A DNA stretch of 64,000 bases from Mariannaea sp. PMI_226 (lineage: Eukaryota > Ascomycota > Sordariomycetes > Hypocreales > Nectriaceae). The notes beneath the pieces are model-generated. The model saw only the letters and a list, made by a program, of their open reading frames with translations. It had not been told where the DNA came from and searched no databases. This document shows, in pieces, positions 46,218-58,008 of the stretch. Where the stretch lies: the NCBI GenBank assembly GCA_024336345.1, contig JANFOG010000002.1, positions 3,410,001 through 3,474,000 on the forward strand, written 5' to 3'. Positions within the stretch are counted from its first letter, which is position 1. Every line of letters starts with the position of its first letter. The position numbers were made by a program, and so were the translations under genes.

Positions 46218-49215
46218 ATGGCTGAAGCCGACCACGCCCAGAGTCACAGCAACTCTGCTAGCATATCTTTGGCTCCTGGGTCTGGTTCTCCCTCAGCTGC
46301 GTCCGCCGTGTCTTCTGTTATTGCTACTACTGCTGCGACTAATGCTGCGATTGCGACTGCGACTGCGATTTCGTCTCCCGCGTCACCTTCCGGTCCACCC
46401 TCAGCATCAACCTCTACCAGTTCGACACGCGCCGCCCTCACCGACGACGACGACAACGACGACGAGAAGCCGCTCGCCGTTCCATCCGCATCATCTCCCG
46501 AACCTACAAGCACATATTCTTTAGCATCGTCGGTCGTTTCTATTCCTGCTACCACTACCACCGCTGCACTTGCTACGCAGCCAGCGGCTCCTCAGCAAAA
46601 CGGCGACAGCAGGGCCCCCGAGCCCGAGCCTGAGCCCGAGCCTAACTCTACTCTTGAGACGGAAATGTCGAATCAACACCCGGGTGCTTCCCATGGCTTA
46701 CCTGTGAGCTATCCGGGTCCCGCAAATCCGTACCCCTCGACCGTTGGCGTTTCCACGGCGCATTATGCTTCATACCCAGCAGTGACGACGCAACCCCCGG
46801 ATGGATATCGATCGAGCCCGATTCCCGTAGGAAGCAATGTGATGTCTCTACCGAGTATGCGGACAATTGATTCAATGTCACATCAGCAGGGTCCGCCTGC
46901 AGGAGCCCCCCAGGCGCTGGGTATGAACATCCCTATGGCTCCCGTTCAGGCTGGCGTCCCCTTCTATGGCCATCACAACATGTCCATGGCTCCTGGTTAT
47001 GCTCTTCCATCGGACCCAATGGCTCGTTATGCGCTCCCCCACGATCCACGACTCTTGGGACATCGAGGACCAAAGAAGGTATGTTTGTGATGATGGAATC
47101 GAAACTGGCGAATTTGCTGTTTTTTTTTGAGTCTATTCACCCGAGAAAAATGTTTACTGACTATGGAATCGCGGTTTGCAGGAGATTAAGCGCAGGACGA
47201 AGACAGGTTGTTTGACGTGTCGCAAACGCCGAATCAAGGTAAGCACCATTTCGATTGTCATTTTCGTTGCCCGTGTTTTCTTGAATTTCATGGGAGAGGT
47301 GTGTTTTTTGCGAAAGCCATTCCTGGAGAGCAGTTGGAGGGTACGCAACGCAACGCACCATCAGAAACAGCAGCAGTTGTGACCAAGCAAGAGCCAGTGA
47401 CGTAAAGTCCATTTCCCAGGAGGCAAAAGAAGGTTCGGTCTGTCTACAGCTCTTCGCGTGGTTGCGAGAAGCTCACGACTGGTCACCCTTTGGTAGCTCG
47501 AAGCTATCTCTCCGACTCGCGTGAAAGCCACGTTCAGGGAAACGGTCTCTTTCCAAATATTGGATGTAGAAGTCTTGGATGGACAAATTACCATTGGCTA
47601 GCTACATCAGCACCTCATTGGCCGTTTTACTGCTGTGTGACAGCTGCATTCGCTATCACTATGCATGTCGCAGTCTCCAGATCTGGCGTCCCCCCTCCAC
47701 ATGCCCCTCGCATTGCCCGCCTTGGGCTATTTTCCTTTTAGTGTGGAGGTGTCTTTGTACCCCGTCAACCCTTCTAACAAACATCATTTCACCAGTGCGA
47801 CGAGACACACCCAACGTGCAACAACTGCAAGAAGTCCAAGCGCGAGTGTTTGGGCTACGACCCCATCTTCCGACAGCAGCCAGGCAACCAAACTACGTCT
47901 CACATCCAACCTGCGCCGTCGAGCCAGATTACCCCTCCCTCCGTGCCGAGCTCCCTCCCGCCCACCATACCTTCTTCAGTGCCATCGAACCCAGCCCTCA
48001 CCGCCCGAGCGACTAATTCTTACGGCAACCAGCCGTCAATGCTCCCGAGTTCGTACGCTCCAACTCACGTATCTGCTGCCAGCAGCCCCAGCGTCTCAAC
48101 GAGTTCGCACATCTACAACCAGTACCCTGTTAAGAGTGAATCCGGTTACGAATACCCATCCGCAATTGACCCCGCTCTCCAGACCCTTCCATCCACGAGT
48201 CAGGATAGCTCGAGATTGCTTGATCACAAACCACTTGTCGACAGTTCTCTTCATCTCAGAGGTGGCGCCCCCTTCGCATGATTTTCCCCTTCGTTTCGTC
48301 CTTCGTTGCTGTCCAGAACATTCGCTCACCCGCATGTTTTCTACAGCCAAAATGAAGATCGACGGAATCATCGACCAGCTAGGCCCTGCCCCCCCAGCCA
48401 GGCAAATCAACCCTACAGAGGAGATTATGGGCGAGATCACAAAAGTTTATCACGAAATATATGTTCTCGGGCTAAGTTCTTTCTTCGAGACCAACTGGTA
48501 TTACTTTGCAGAGAGTGGGAAGATGAGTTTCCCACGGGACCCAAAGCTGGTCGAACTGATGGCAACTTTTCTTGAAATTCTAAAAGCGGTCAAGGCGAAT
48601 GACCATGCTCAAATGGCCTCTTCTGGTATCCTCGAGACACGCCTTGTATGGGAGCTTGCTCGCCTCTCCTACCAGAACCCAGACCCCCCCGCTGAGGCTG
48701 TGAATGTTCTTCCCAGTGATAGCGACGCTAAGGAGGCCAAAAACCGTGTTCGAGTACTTGAGGCTCTTCTTTGCGGAGAGTACCTATCCGCGAACCCCCT
48801 TACTTCTCCTCTTCCGGACCCAGACCCTCATCGCACCAGGCAATTTGACTTCTGGTACAACCTGGCCGAATTCGTTCGATTACAAGACGAGCCCAACTCA
48901 GCCGCGGCGACCAAGGCTAGAGAGGACATTCTCTCTCGGATGCGAAACCTGCTGGATGGACGTGAAAACCGAGATGTTCTGTACTCAATCGCTGTTGTGC
49001 GTGAGCTTGCCCCAAATTACGAACCTGGTTATGGCGCCACTCTGCCTTATCACCTGGATGAAAGTGATCCGAAGAATAGGCTGGCGGTGGCAACTAAGTT
49101 CATTCTTTCCGAAGCTCAAGTCACTGGGGGCACGACAAATGTTGTACGACGGTTCAGCGATATTGCGAGCAGAGCATTCGTCAACCCCGGTGTTAATATT
49201 GGCAGAGGACCTTAG
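46218..49215 (+). CDS. Zn2Cys6 transcription factor
   Basis: Four exons, 46218-47078, 47182-47238, 47796-48261 and 48347-49215, give 750 residues. The first 285 residues are Ser/Ala/Thr/Pro-rich and disordered. The zinc cluster is CLTCRKRRIK joined to CDETHPTCNNCKKSKREC, exactly Cx2Cx6Cx6Cx2Cx6C, preceded by a basic RRTKTG and followed by LGYDP. The cluster is split by a 557-nt intron, far longer than others here. After a Ser/Pro linker comes a conserved helical regulatory region (KMKIDGIIDQLGP, SSFFETNWYYFAESGKMSF, LLDGRENRDVLYSIAVVREL). Exon 4 is joined with a GTGGCG donor, the weakest point of the model. Nuclear DNA-binding regulator; target genes unknown. I recognise the family as conserved in Sordariomycetes but no gene name. 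Confidence 0.88.
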
Positions 49216-50125
49216 ATCGAATTTTCTTGTTTCTTTTCGATCCGAAGGGATTTAGATTCGTCTCGACTCAATTCAAACCCGACACCCACTCACACCATTT
49301 TTCTTATGTCATCAACACATTGATTTCCATTGCCATTGATGCTATTTTATATTAGCATGAACTTGCGGCCAAGCATGATTTTTCTTTCTTGTAGCATCGT
49401 TTGGGAGGCATGGCGAGGTTCATATAAAAGTTTTCCTTGATTTTTTTTTTCGTCTTTCATTGCGTTTCCAGCTGGCGTTCAACCGTCCGTTAATACAGGA
49501 AGGACTCTGGAGGCATTCTGCAAATATTTTCCCCTTGTTTATTTGTTACCCACATGTATAGAGCCAACGCATTTACAGCCGCGGCGATGCAGTTATCCCT
49601 GATGGCCAAACATGGCCAAGGTGTGTACTATTGCCCTTAATACTCTTGTTTCAGAGCAGACGGAGAGCGAGGGATGGGAGGAAGGATCTGAAGATATCAG
49701 GCAAAAGGCCAAAAGAATGAGCCATTGGAGAGTGGAGGTTTGATTTTGGGAGAAAGGGTATCACGCACTAAGTGGTAACATTCCTCTTGTACGATATTAC
49801 GGTCCATATAAATGGCAATACCATGGTGTAGGATATTAAATAACAAAATAGACGGAGACCCAAGGCTATATTGCTCCGAGAATCTCGAACCCTGGATCCT
49901 TCAAGCCTGAAAGTGGTTTCCATCACACAAGCCGCTACCTAGTTGGAGGTTTCATAATCATCCCTTCGCGATGTTTATTGTCAAACATGTAAGTATTATC
50001 CAGAGTTTGATATGATACGTCTAACTTATGTTGTCTCCAATATTTCCCCCTTTCTACTTTCAATATATTATTCCCAAGATATGCCCTGTTGATCGGTCTA
50101 TCCCACCGACGGATTGTTAGGTACT
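49216..50125. other. convergent spacer
   Basis: 3' regions of the Zn2Cys6 gene and the GNAT gene. It contains a degenerate tRNA-like stretch (49870-49947, minus; see findings) and otherwise no gene. Confidence 0.6.
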
Positions 50126-50767
50126 CTAGGCTGCTTTCGCCTTGTTCTCATACTCACTTCTCAGCAATCGAAATCTAACCAGGTCCATCGTCACACCATT
50201 CTTCTCAACAGCATCCTTCAATCTTGACTCCTCCACGAAACCGAGTTTCTTAATGACATTCTGACTCGCCGAGTTCACCGAGTAGGCGTCTGCCTGCAAC
50301 CTCTGAAGCGCCGGCCACGTTGCAAACAACCATCGGACGAAGGCACTGGCCGCCTCGGTCATTAAACCCTTTCCCCAATGGGGAGATGCAAGCCAGTATC
50401 CCATTTCCCACGTCCGGTAGAAGACGTCTCCCTCGGCCATGATGCCGATGCCACCAGCGTAGACATATTCATCAGAAGAGTTCGCGGGTGTGTTGGGCTT
50501 GAGAATGATGGCGGTGTTGCAGGGGTATAAAGTTCCGTCCCTTTTACAGGCAATTTTGAGGAAATCCTCTGCATCAGCGAGGGTGTAAGGATGCGGGAAG
50601 CGGTCACTCATCATGCCAGCGATGCGAGGATTGTTGGCGACAGCGGCTAAAGCGGCGGCATCAGAGGGCGCCGAGCGGCGGATGAGGAGTCTCTCAGTTT
50701 CAAGGAGCGTAGTTCCAGGCTCGTCACTGAGAGGTATGACTGGCGTTAGGATCCCTTTTGCAGACAT
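50126..50767 (-). CDS. GNAT-family N-acetyltransferase (RimJ/RimL-like)
   Basis: Single exon, 213 residues, ATG at 50767. Typical Acetyltransf_3 layout: TERLLIRRSAPSDAAALAAV at 24-43, core strand pair around YVYAGGIGIM, the acetyl-CoA pyrophosphate loop in YWLASPHWGKGLMTEAA (Gly132-Gly134 region), and the C-terminal VNSASQNVIKKLGFVEESRL. Fungal members of this group act on amino groups of proteins, peptides or small molecules such as antibiotics; the substrate cannot be told. The C-terminal LRSEYENK tail is usual. No signal peptide. Confidence 0.93.
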   Translation of the reverse strand: MSAKGILTPVIPLSDEPGTTLLETERLLIRRSAPSDAAALAAVANNPRIAGMMSDRFPHPYTLADAEDFLKIACKRDGTLYPCNTAIILKPNTPANSSDEYVYAGGIGIMAEGDVFYRTWEMGYWLASPHWGKGLMTEAASAFVRWLFATWPALQRLQADAYSVNSASQNVIKKLGFVEESRLKDAVEKNGVTMDLVRFRLLRSEYENKAKAA

Positions 50768-51786
50768 TGTCTTTTGAAATTGCCTTGTGACTATAGTATA
50801 GGTGTATTAAGGGAAGCTTTTGCGCTTCAATCAAGCACGTCTCAATTGTTAGGAGTGAGATAAAAAAAAGTAACAAGTAGAAAAAGAATGATATGGATCA
50901 AGTAGATGAATATATATATATATATATATTTGATCATGAGTCACGAATGAAATATATCATTGCTGGTAAGAGTCATCTCAGTTGATATTCGACCAGCGGT
51001 TTTGGGCAGGTCGGTAAGCAAGCGTTTAACTTTCGTCCGATATGATGGTCGGTGCTGGTCCTTTTGATATAAAGCTCCGCTTCAATGACGGAAAGTCGGC
51101 AAGATCATTATTGACTATTTTCATCGGTTAGTAAAGCAGAGGCATCCGAGCAGTGACAGTATTGGCCATACTGGCCATATCTAATATAAGAACGGTTGTA
51201 GGTTTTGTGGTCAGCCACATCCCTGGTAGGTACTGAAGCGAGACACAAGTGTGGTAACGATACATTGTCTGGCTTCACTTCCAACACCAATTCAGGTCAA
51301 TTGAACATGAAAAGAATACGTTCTTCAAGCTGCTTGGACTGGAGTTAGCTGGACTTCCAATTGGCACTTTAAAACAGACAAAAGATCCCGCGTTCATCAT
51401 ATTCTTCTTGTCCATCTGAAATATGATGCTGTACAAGCGAGTGTTCTCAGACGCTGAGTCCCCACTGGGGTCCTCGGGTAACGATACCTGGTCAAACTGG
51501 TCTCAATGTCCTGAGCAGACTGCGTGTGGGAAAAGTAATAGTCAGCCCTTGATTGGCCACTCTTCCCCGCGAAAATATTAGTCCGAACCCACCAGGCCCA
51601 AAGCAAAGCTCCAGGATTCACATCGCCAACCCGGACAGCGGGAGATGACGGGCACACCCTCGCAAGACGACGTCGAATTCCCCCCCATCAACCAGCCATT
51701 GACCTCGAGCTAGAGGCCCCTTTGGGAGACTCTCTTCATCTCGTCTCGCTTCAAGGCCTCGAATCCCTCTCCTCCGCTCCTCCGCA
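50768..51786. other. divergent promoter region
   Basis: Between the GNAT gene (-) and the complex I subunit gene (+). Contains an (AT)n tract at 50910-50929. No supported ORF. Confidence 0.65.
50910..50929. repeat. (AT)n dinucleotide repeat
   Basis: Ten AT repeats about 150 bp upstream of the GNAT start. Confidence 0.9.
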
Positions 51787-53376
51787 ATGGTCGCTCTTCA
51801 CAGGCTCGCTGGCCAGAGTGCCAAGCGTCTGTGTCTGCGGCCCGCGACCTTCGCTGCTCGCCCTTTCTCGACTACCACCTTTCGACGATATGCCACTCCC
51901 GAGCCTGTCGGCACCCGTCTTGTCCCCGTTAGCGACGACTTCTCCCCCCCGTCCGACGTCTATGGCCTCTCCAAGGATGTGACCGAGACCGTCAAAAAGT
52001 CGCGCGACAACTCCGTCCACGACCGTAAGGTCCGACACTACACCGTCAACTTTGGTCCCCAGCATCCTGCCGCCCACGGCGTGTTGCGCCTGATTCTCGA
52101 GCTCAGTGGAGAGGAAATCGTCCGAGCTGATCCCCACGTCGGACTGCTGCACCGAGGTACTGAGAAGTTGATCGAGTACAAGACCTACATCCAGGCTCTG
52201 CCTTACTTTGATCGACTCGACTACGTCTCCATGATGACCAATGAGCAGTGCTTCTCCCTCGCTGTCGAGAAGCTCCTCAACGTTGAGATCCCCGAGCGTG
52301 CCAAGTTCATCCGAACCCTCTTTGGCGAGCTTACCCGTGTCCTGAACCATCTGATGTCCGTCCTCTCCCACGCTATGGATGTTGGTGCCTTGACTCCTTT
52401 CCTGTGGGGTTTCGAGGAACGTGAGAAGCTTATGGTATGTTTTTTTTTTTCAAGTTCTGCTTAGGGAGGGGGACAAAAACAAGATGGAAGAATATGATAC
52501 TGGACGGCCATAACTAACGGCCTTCCACTAGGAATTCTATGAGCGTGTCTCCGGTGCCCGTCTCCACGCCGCCTACGTCCGCCCCGGCGGTGTCCACCAG
52601 GATATCCCCGTTGGTCTCCTCGACGACATCTACCAGTGGGCCACCCAGTTCGGTGACCGTATCGACGAGACTGAAGAGATGTTGACTGATAACCGTATCT
52701 GGATTGAGCGATTGAGGGGTGTCGGTGTCGTTCCTGCTTCAGAGGCTCTTAACCTTTCTTTCACCGGTGTCATGCTCCGTGGCTCCGGCGTTCCTTTTGA
52801 TATCCGAAAGAGCCAGCCCTACGATGCTTACGACCAGGTCGAGTTTGACGTCCCCGTAGGTACCAACGGTGACTGCTACGATCGATATCTCTGCCGTATG
52901 GAGGAGTTCCGACAGTCCCTCCGCATCATTCACCAGTGTCTGAACAAGATGCCCGCCGGCCCTGTTCGAGTTGAGGACTACAAGGTCACCCCTCCTCCTC
53001 GCTCTGCCATGAAGGAGAACATGGAGGCTCTTATCCACCACTTCCTCCTCTACACTAAGGGTTACGCCGTCCCCCCTGGCGAGACTTACTCCGCCATTGA
53101 GGCTCCCAAGGGAGAGATGGGTGTTTACGTTGTCAGTGACGGCAGTGAGCGACCGTACCGATGCCATATCCGAGCCCCCGGCTTTGCTCACTTGGGTGGA
53201 TTCGATCACATTTCCAAGGGCCACTTGCTGGCTGATGCTGTTGCGGTTATTGGTACCATGGATCTGGTGTTTGGTAAGTTTAAAACACACTCTCAACCCC
53301 CTCACCCCCTTCCTCCCTCCCACAGCGTCCTTCCAAACAGCTGCTAATGCCATTCTTAGGTGAGGTCGATCGGTAA
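51787..53376 (+). CDS. nuo-49: NADH:ubiquinone oxidoreductase 49 kDa subunit (complex I, NDUFS2)
   Basis: Three exons, 51787-52434, 52532-53273 and 53360-53376, give 468 residues. The N-terminus is an amphipathic, Arg/Ser/Ala-rich mitochondrial presequence ([20 protein letters not shown]). The mature part has family signatures [59 protein letters not shown] and the C-terminal DLVFGEVDR. The subunit forms part of the quinone-binding pocket in the matrix arm; the conserved His and Tyr of that pocket are expected within these motifs. The last coding exon is only 17 nt and encodes the invariant GEVDR end. Convergent with COQ6. The symbol follows Neurospora usage. Confidence 0.97.
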
Positions 53377-53656
53377 AGAGTTGTGGAAAAGAAATAAGTT
53401 TAGATTTGATTCCCTCTGTTTGTAATCATAGCTGGCTAAGGGGGGCCACGGTAAATACTCCCAACACTGTCGTGTGCTTCGAGCGAAGACGCTATGCAGA
53501 GGTGACGTGCGCGCGTGTGTGCTGGGGAGAAAGTAGCAATGAACAAATTTGTCCCAAACTTCTTTTTTTATACCTCGGCTATATCCGAATCCTCAAGTGA
53601 TTATACAGGGCATGTTATACATAGGTAGGTAGATGTACAGATGGTGGTTACCTACT

Positions 53657-55172
53657 TTACAAGAACTTGGCACCAGTCCCGGAAGCTTGCTCCATGATGA
53701 AGTTCTTCAGGGGTCCGAGGGCGTTGACTGCTCTCAGTCCAATTGATCGCAAAGGAACAAGAGGACCACTTTCTACCCCGTAGAGCTTGTGCAGCTTGTC
53801 GCACACTCCAAGCACGACGTGGTTCGCGGCGTATCGCTCGCTGTTGTATGACTCCAAAGCTAGTGAGGTGCCCAGGTCTTGCCCATGAGAAACGGCGTAC
53901 TCGATGGTCTTGCTCAGGCTTTGGATATCTCCCTGGCCCTGGTTTAGACCCTGGCCGGCGAGGGGATGGATTGTATGGGCGGCATCACCGACCAAAGCGA
54001 CTCGCTCGCCAGTGTAAGTGTCTGCGTGGCGGAGCTTGAGGGGGAAGGATGCGACGGTTCCCTCCTGAACGCCCACAATAGTCTGAGGGATTGACTTAGG
54101 GTCAGTAGAGATGTGTTGAAGTCGCCACAAGAGCTCCTCCTCCTGTCCCTCTGGGATAGTGTGCAGGTAGCCAAGATCCACCGGGCTTAGGCGGAAGGCT
54201 GCATTGACAAGGGCGATGAAGTCTTTCGGAGATAGGCTCTTCAGGAGGGCGGCCTTTTCAGGTGTCGTAGACCAGACCAAGGAGGCGTAGTTCCCGGGTA
54301 AGGGGAGCATGGCAATTGGGCCAGTGGGGAGGAATCGCTGATAGGCTATCTTGTTATACTCTCCTCCCCAGCCGTCGCCCTCAAGCTGCAGAGAAGCGAC
54401 AACGCCATGTCGACCATAGTCCCAGCCACGAGCTTGAATACCGGCAAATGCTCGCACGGGACTGTTTGCCCCGTCTGCTCCAATGAGCAATCGTGCTGCT
54501 AGTGTTTGGCCGCTAGAGAGTTCAACTACAGGCCACTCGCGAAGATCCGCATCTTCAGTTTCTTCACCCAGCTCAATGTTCTCAACCTTGGTTTTGTCGA
54601 ACACATCTACGCCTCCAAGTTCCTCGAGCCTCTTCAGAAGACCAGAGGTAAGATTCAAGTTCTCAATCATGTACGCAATAGTCTTGCCCGCGCCTGAACG
54701 TGAGCCTTGCCAGTCAAACTCAATGCGCGCATCTGTCACGCCGTCCCATACTTGCATTTCATGGTAGTCCTGAATGCGCTCACGCTTCATATGCTTCCAT
54801 GCACCGATTGTATTGAGGAACTGGGCCGATGACGGAGTGAGAGAGCTACATCGGTTGGAGAATTGGGTCGGAGGTAGGGAAAACGAAGAGACCTTGGAGA
54901 GGTCTTGTGCTTCGACAAGGGCGACTCGCAGACCTGAGGTTACGGGATTGGCTCCTGTAGCAGCGTTAGATAATTGCTTAGAATGCCCAAGGGCTAACCA
55001 TACGGAGCGCAGTGAGCAAGCTCAACCCGGCGGGCCCTCCTCCAACGCAGACGACATCATAAATGTTATCCTGACTTGTTGAATACCCTCGACGCAATTG
55101 GGCTTGGTACTGATGGACGCAGCTCCGGCAGACGAAGCCGGACTTCCCCAGAAGAGAACGCCTTGCAAGCAT
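53657..55172 (-). CDS. COQ6: ubiquinone biosynthesis monooxygenase COQ6
   Basis: Two exons, 55004-55172 and 53657-54954 (49-nt intron, GTATGG...CTACAG), give 488 residues. A mitochondrial presequence (MLARRSLLGKSGFVCRSC) leads into the FAD Rossmann motif VCVGGGPAGL (GGGPAG at 44-49). Further signatures are the LLIGADGANSPVR segment and the flavin-binding GDAAHTIHPLAGQGLNQG. COQ6 is a flavoprotein hydroxylase of the UbiH/COQ6 family that performs C5 ring hydroxylation in coenzyme Q synthesis, at the matrix face of the inner membrane in the CoQ synthome. The 3' end is 280 bp from the convergent complex I gene; the 5' end is divergent from SRC1. Confidence 0.96.
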
Positions 55173-55830
55173 GGCGAATTACGGGCCTGAATTGAGAGGC
55201 TTTTACCGTCAAATTTGTCTCGTCTCCAAGAATTGGATCGCCGGCATCATCTAGAGGATCTTCCAAGCTCCCCGTTCATTATGAGTGGTTCGACTAGTCG
55301 TGAGACTTCGAGGTGTGGCTAGTGCGGCGGCGTGCGTCATGTGGCGGTGCAGTATGAACCGTCTTATTCCTAACTGCCAGGCGGGTACGTACAGCTGAGG
55401 CGACGTTAGGCTAGGTCAAGTGATCTCAGTGATAGGCAGACAGGGTCGCAACCAGGTTTTCCCTGTTGCCACAGACAACGGCGCTATCGTTTGCGTCAAG
55501 GGTCCTTCATCAACACCTGTCCACAGACGGGTCGCATTCCAAAAGACCATCACCCCACCACCGCTTTTCTCCAGAACAATTCAACTTTTATTCTTTCCCC
55601 TCTTCTCTTGGTGTGTGTGGCGTGCGTGCATGCGTGTGTGTGTGTGTCAATATTTCCGACGGCGCCGCTGAAACGCGTTTCAGTTGCGCATTGTTCAGCT
55701 TCGAGTGGGATTCTTTGTTGACCCTTCTCAAGCTTACACCCGTGAAGCGTTAGCAACTGGGCTTCATAAATCTCCCAAACCATACCAAAGGGGTTCAGGT
55801 ACGACATCCTGTTGGGTTTAAACAATCGAC
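55173..55830. promoter_or_regulatory. bidirectional COQ6 / SRC1 promoter region
   Basis: 658 bp between divergent start codons. Contains a (GT)n tract (about 55611-55647) and no supported ORF. Confidence 0.6.
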
Positions 55831-58008
55831 ATGGCGGACGCCGAGGACTACCTCCAAGAGGGCTTCGACCCGCGCGACGTGACTATGCCACGCCTGCGAT
55901 CTATCCTCGTCACTCACAACATCGAGTACCCCGCGACCGCGAAGAAAGGCCAGTTGGTGGATTTGGTCAATGAATATGTTTTGCCGAAGGCTCCTAAGCT
56001 TCGCGCTGAGAGAGCGAGGGCCAAACGTTCGAGTATGGGCATCGTGAACGCTGGGAGCGAAGAAGATAATGGACGGTGGGATGACCAAGAACTTCTCCCT
56101 CCACCTTCATCAACGAGACGATCAAGATCGCCTCGAAAAGCATCCTCGCGAATTAAGGTTGAGGAGGATGAGATGACCACACCCGCTCCCAGGAGCCCTA
56201 GGAAGCGATCGACTCGCTCCGTGAGCAGGGCGCTCTCGCATACGGATGAGTATGACGCTCACGACCACGAGACGCCCAAATCAGTTCGGCCTGGCCGCAG
56301 GATGGTTACACCATCAATTAAGTCGGAGCCGGATGAAGACCTTCCTTACGCATCAGTCGACCGGACGGAAAGCGTCTTCACGTACGACAACCCTTTCCAG
56401 AGTGGTAGCACTCCTCCTCAGAAGACGCCAACCAACAGGCGGAGAACCACTGGTGGAGATACGGTTAAGAGCACTAAATCCACCTCTCGGCGCCGAACTG
56501 ACGAATACAACGGCGATTTTGAAACGCCTAGGCTAAGGGTTCGAACGCCTGAGCGACGCACTCGCACACCCGAGCCCCGAGCTGAAACACCAGATTCTGA
56601 GATGGAAGTCGAAGTAGGAGAGGAGTTCACCCCTGACCAGCAACTGGAGCTTGAAGAAGCGGCCAGCAGGGGGGAACTGTCTGTTGAGCCTCAGGTTTTT
56701 GCTAGGCCTGCTCGCAAGACTAGCATGAAGACGCCATTCCTTGTTCTATTTCTTGCTATTGTCGGTGCTTATCTGGCCTGGTACAGACAAGAAAAGATTG
56801 CTGTCGGCTACTGTGGTGTTGGACGGCCAGCGAAAAAGCTCATACCACCAGACGTTCCAATTCCCGAGTTCCTTGAGCCGATCATTGAAACTTATATCGA
56901 GCCGAGCTGCGAACCTTGCCCTCAATATGCTTACTGCTACGAGGATTTTGTCGTTCGATGTGAGCCTGGTTTTATCCTGGAGCCGCACCCTCTCGCCCTC
57001 GGTGGATTAATTCCACTTCCTCCTACCTGTGAACCTGATGGTGAAAAGGCCCGACGCGTACAGGCCGTTGCGAACAGAGCCGTGGAAGAACTCAGAGACC
57101 GCAGAGCCAAGTTTGAATGTGGCGAGCTGGTCAATGAAGACGGTCAAAAGGAGACTTCGCCAGGAATCCCTGAGGAAGAATTGAAGGAGAGTGTCAGCAG
57201 AAAACGTTCGAAAAGACTTAACAGCGATGAGTTTGACGAGCTCTGGGCCGCTGCTCTGGGCGAGGTTACTGCCCGAGATGAGGTCGAGGTCGAGGTCGTC
57301 CCTACAACGTAAGTTTCAAACTCTTTGCTTTTAGAGTATCGTGATACACGATATTGCACCCCCATTTTCTTCAACTTTTTTTCTGACCAACAAACTAACC
57401 AGATCCGTTATTGACCCTACAGACCGTCCGATCCCTCCTCCCTTTCAAACCGAAGGTTATCGTCAACGTCTCTCGCTCGCCTTCCGCTCATCTGCGCGCT
57501 CAAGCGTTCCGTCCGACTCAGCTTGGCAAGATATCGATTCCCAATTGGACTTTTGATCACCTCCGTCCTGGCTGTTTTCTATATGCGGGCTAGGTACCGC
57601 AAGCATGTTGCAACTAGCGCTCAGATTCCTTCACTCGTTAATTTGGTTCTGGAGAGATTGGCCAGCCAGAAAGAGTTGGGCGACGAAGACATTGATGATC
57701 CTTGGCTGTTTCTACCCAATTTGAGAGATGATGTCCTGCGAACAGTTCACTCCTTGTCAGAGCGAGAACGTATCTGGCAGAGGGTTCGCGCCGTCGTCGA
57801 GCAGAACAGCAATGTTCGCACAAGTCAGCGTGAAGGCCGAAGCGGTGAGGTTGGTCGGGCATGGGAATGGATCGGCCCCGTCGCTGGCGAGGGTGCCCGG
57901 AGGAGGCGGAGTGGACGAGTCTCGGCTGGTCCCGAGGTGAACACAGGAAACCCGGAGCAGACCCCGGAGCCGAAGAGGTGGGAGGAAAAGTCGCGGCCAA
58001 TTTATTGA
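55831..58008 (+). CDS. SRC1: inner nuclear membrane protein SRC1/HEH (HeH plus Man1-Src1 C-terminal domain)
   Basis: Two exons, 55831-57308 and 57423-58008, give 687 residues. The N-terminal HeH/LEM-like fold lies at about 10-52 (GFDPRDVTMPRLRSILVTHN, then KKGQLVDLVNEYVLP). A basic Ser/Arg/Pro-rich, nucleoplasmic linker with many SPRK and TPER sites follows. First membrane span about 299-317 (MKTPFLVLFLAIVGAYLAWY), then a Cys-containing lumenal domain (CEPCPQYAYC, FECGEL), second span about 532-548 (FPIGLLITSVLAVFYMRA) and the winged-helix MSC domain (DDPWLFLPNLRDDVLR, ERIWQRVRAVVE). This matches yeast Src1/Heh1 and Heh2 and animal MAN1, which tether chromatin and take part in nuclear-pore quality control. 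The intron lies before the second span, and the unspliced frame stops at once (ACG TAA). Confidence 0.93.

Noticed and set aside
47665..48346. N-terminal extension of the exon 4 frame of the Zn2Cys6 gene
   Set aside because: Runs across the zinc-cluster exon in the wrong frame; the spliced model keeps the Cys6 pattern and the downstream conserved region.
51751..52371. 206-codon minus-strand frame antisense to the complex I subunit
   Set aside because: Same antisense-shadow effect in a codon-biased gene.
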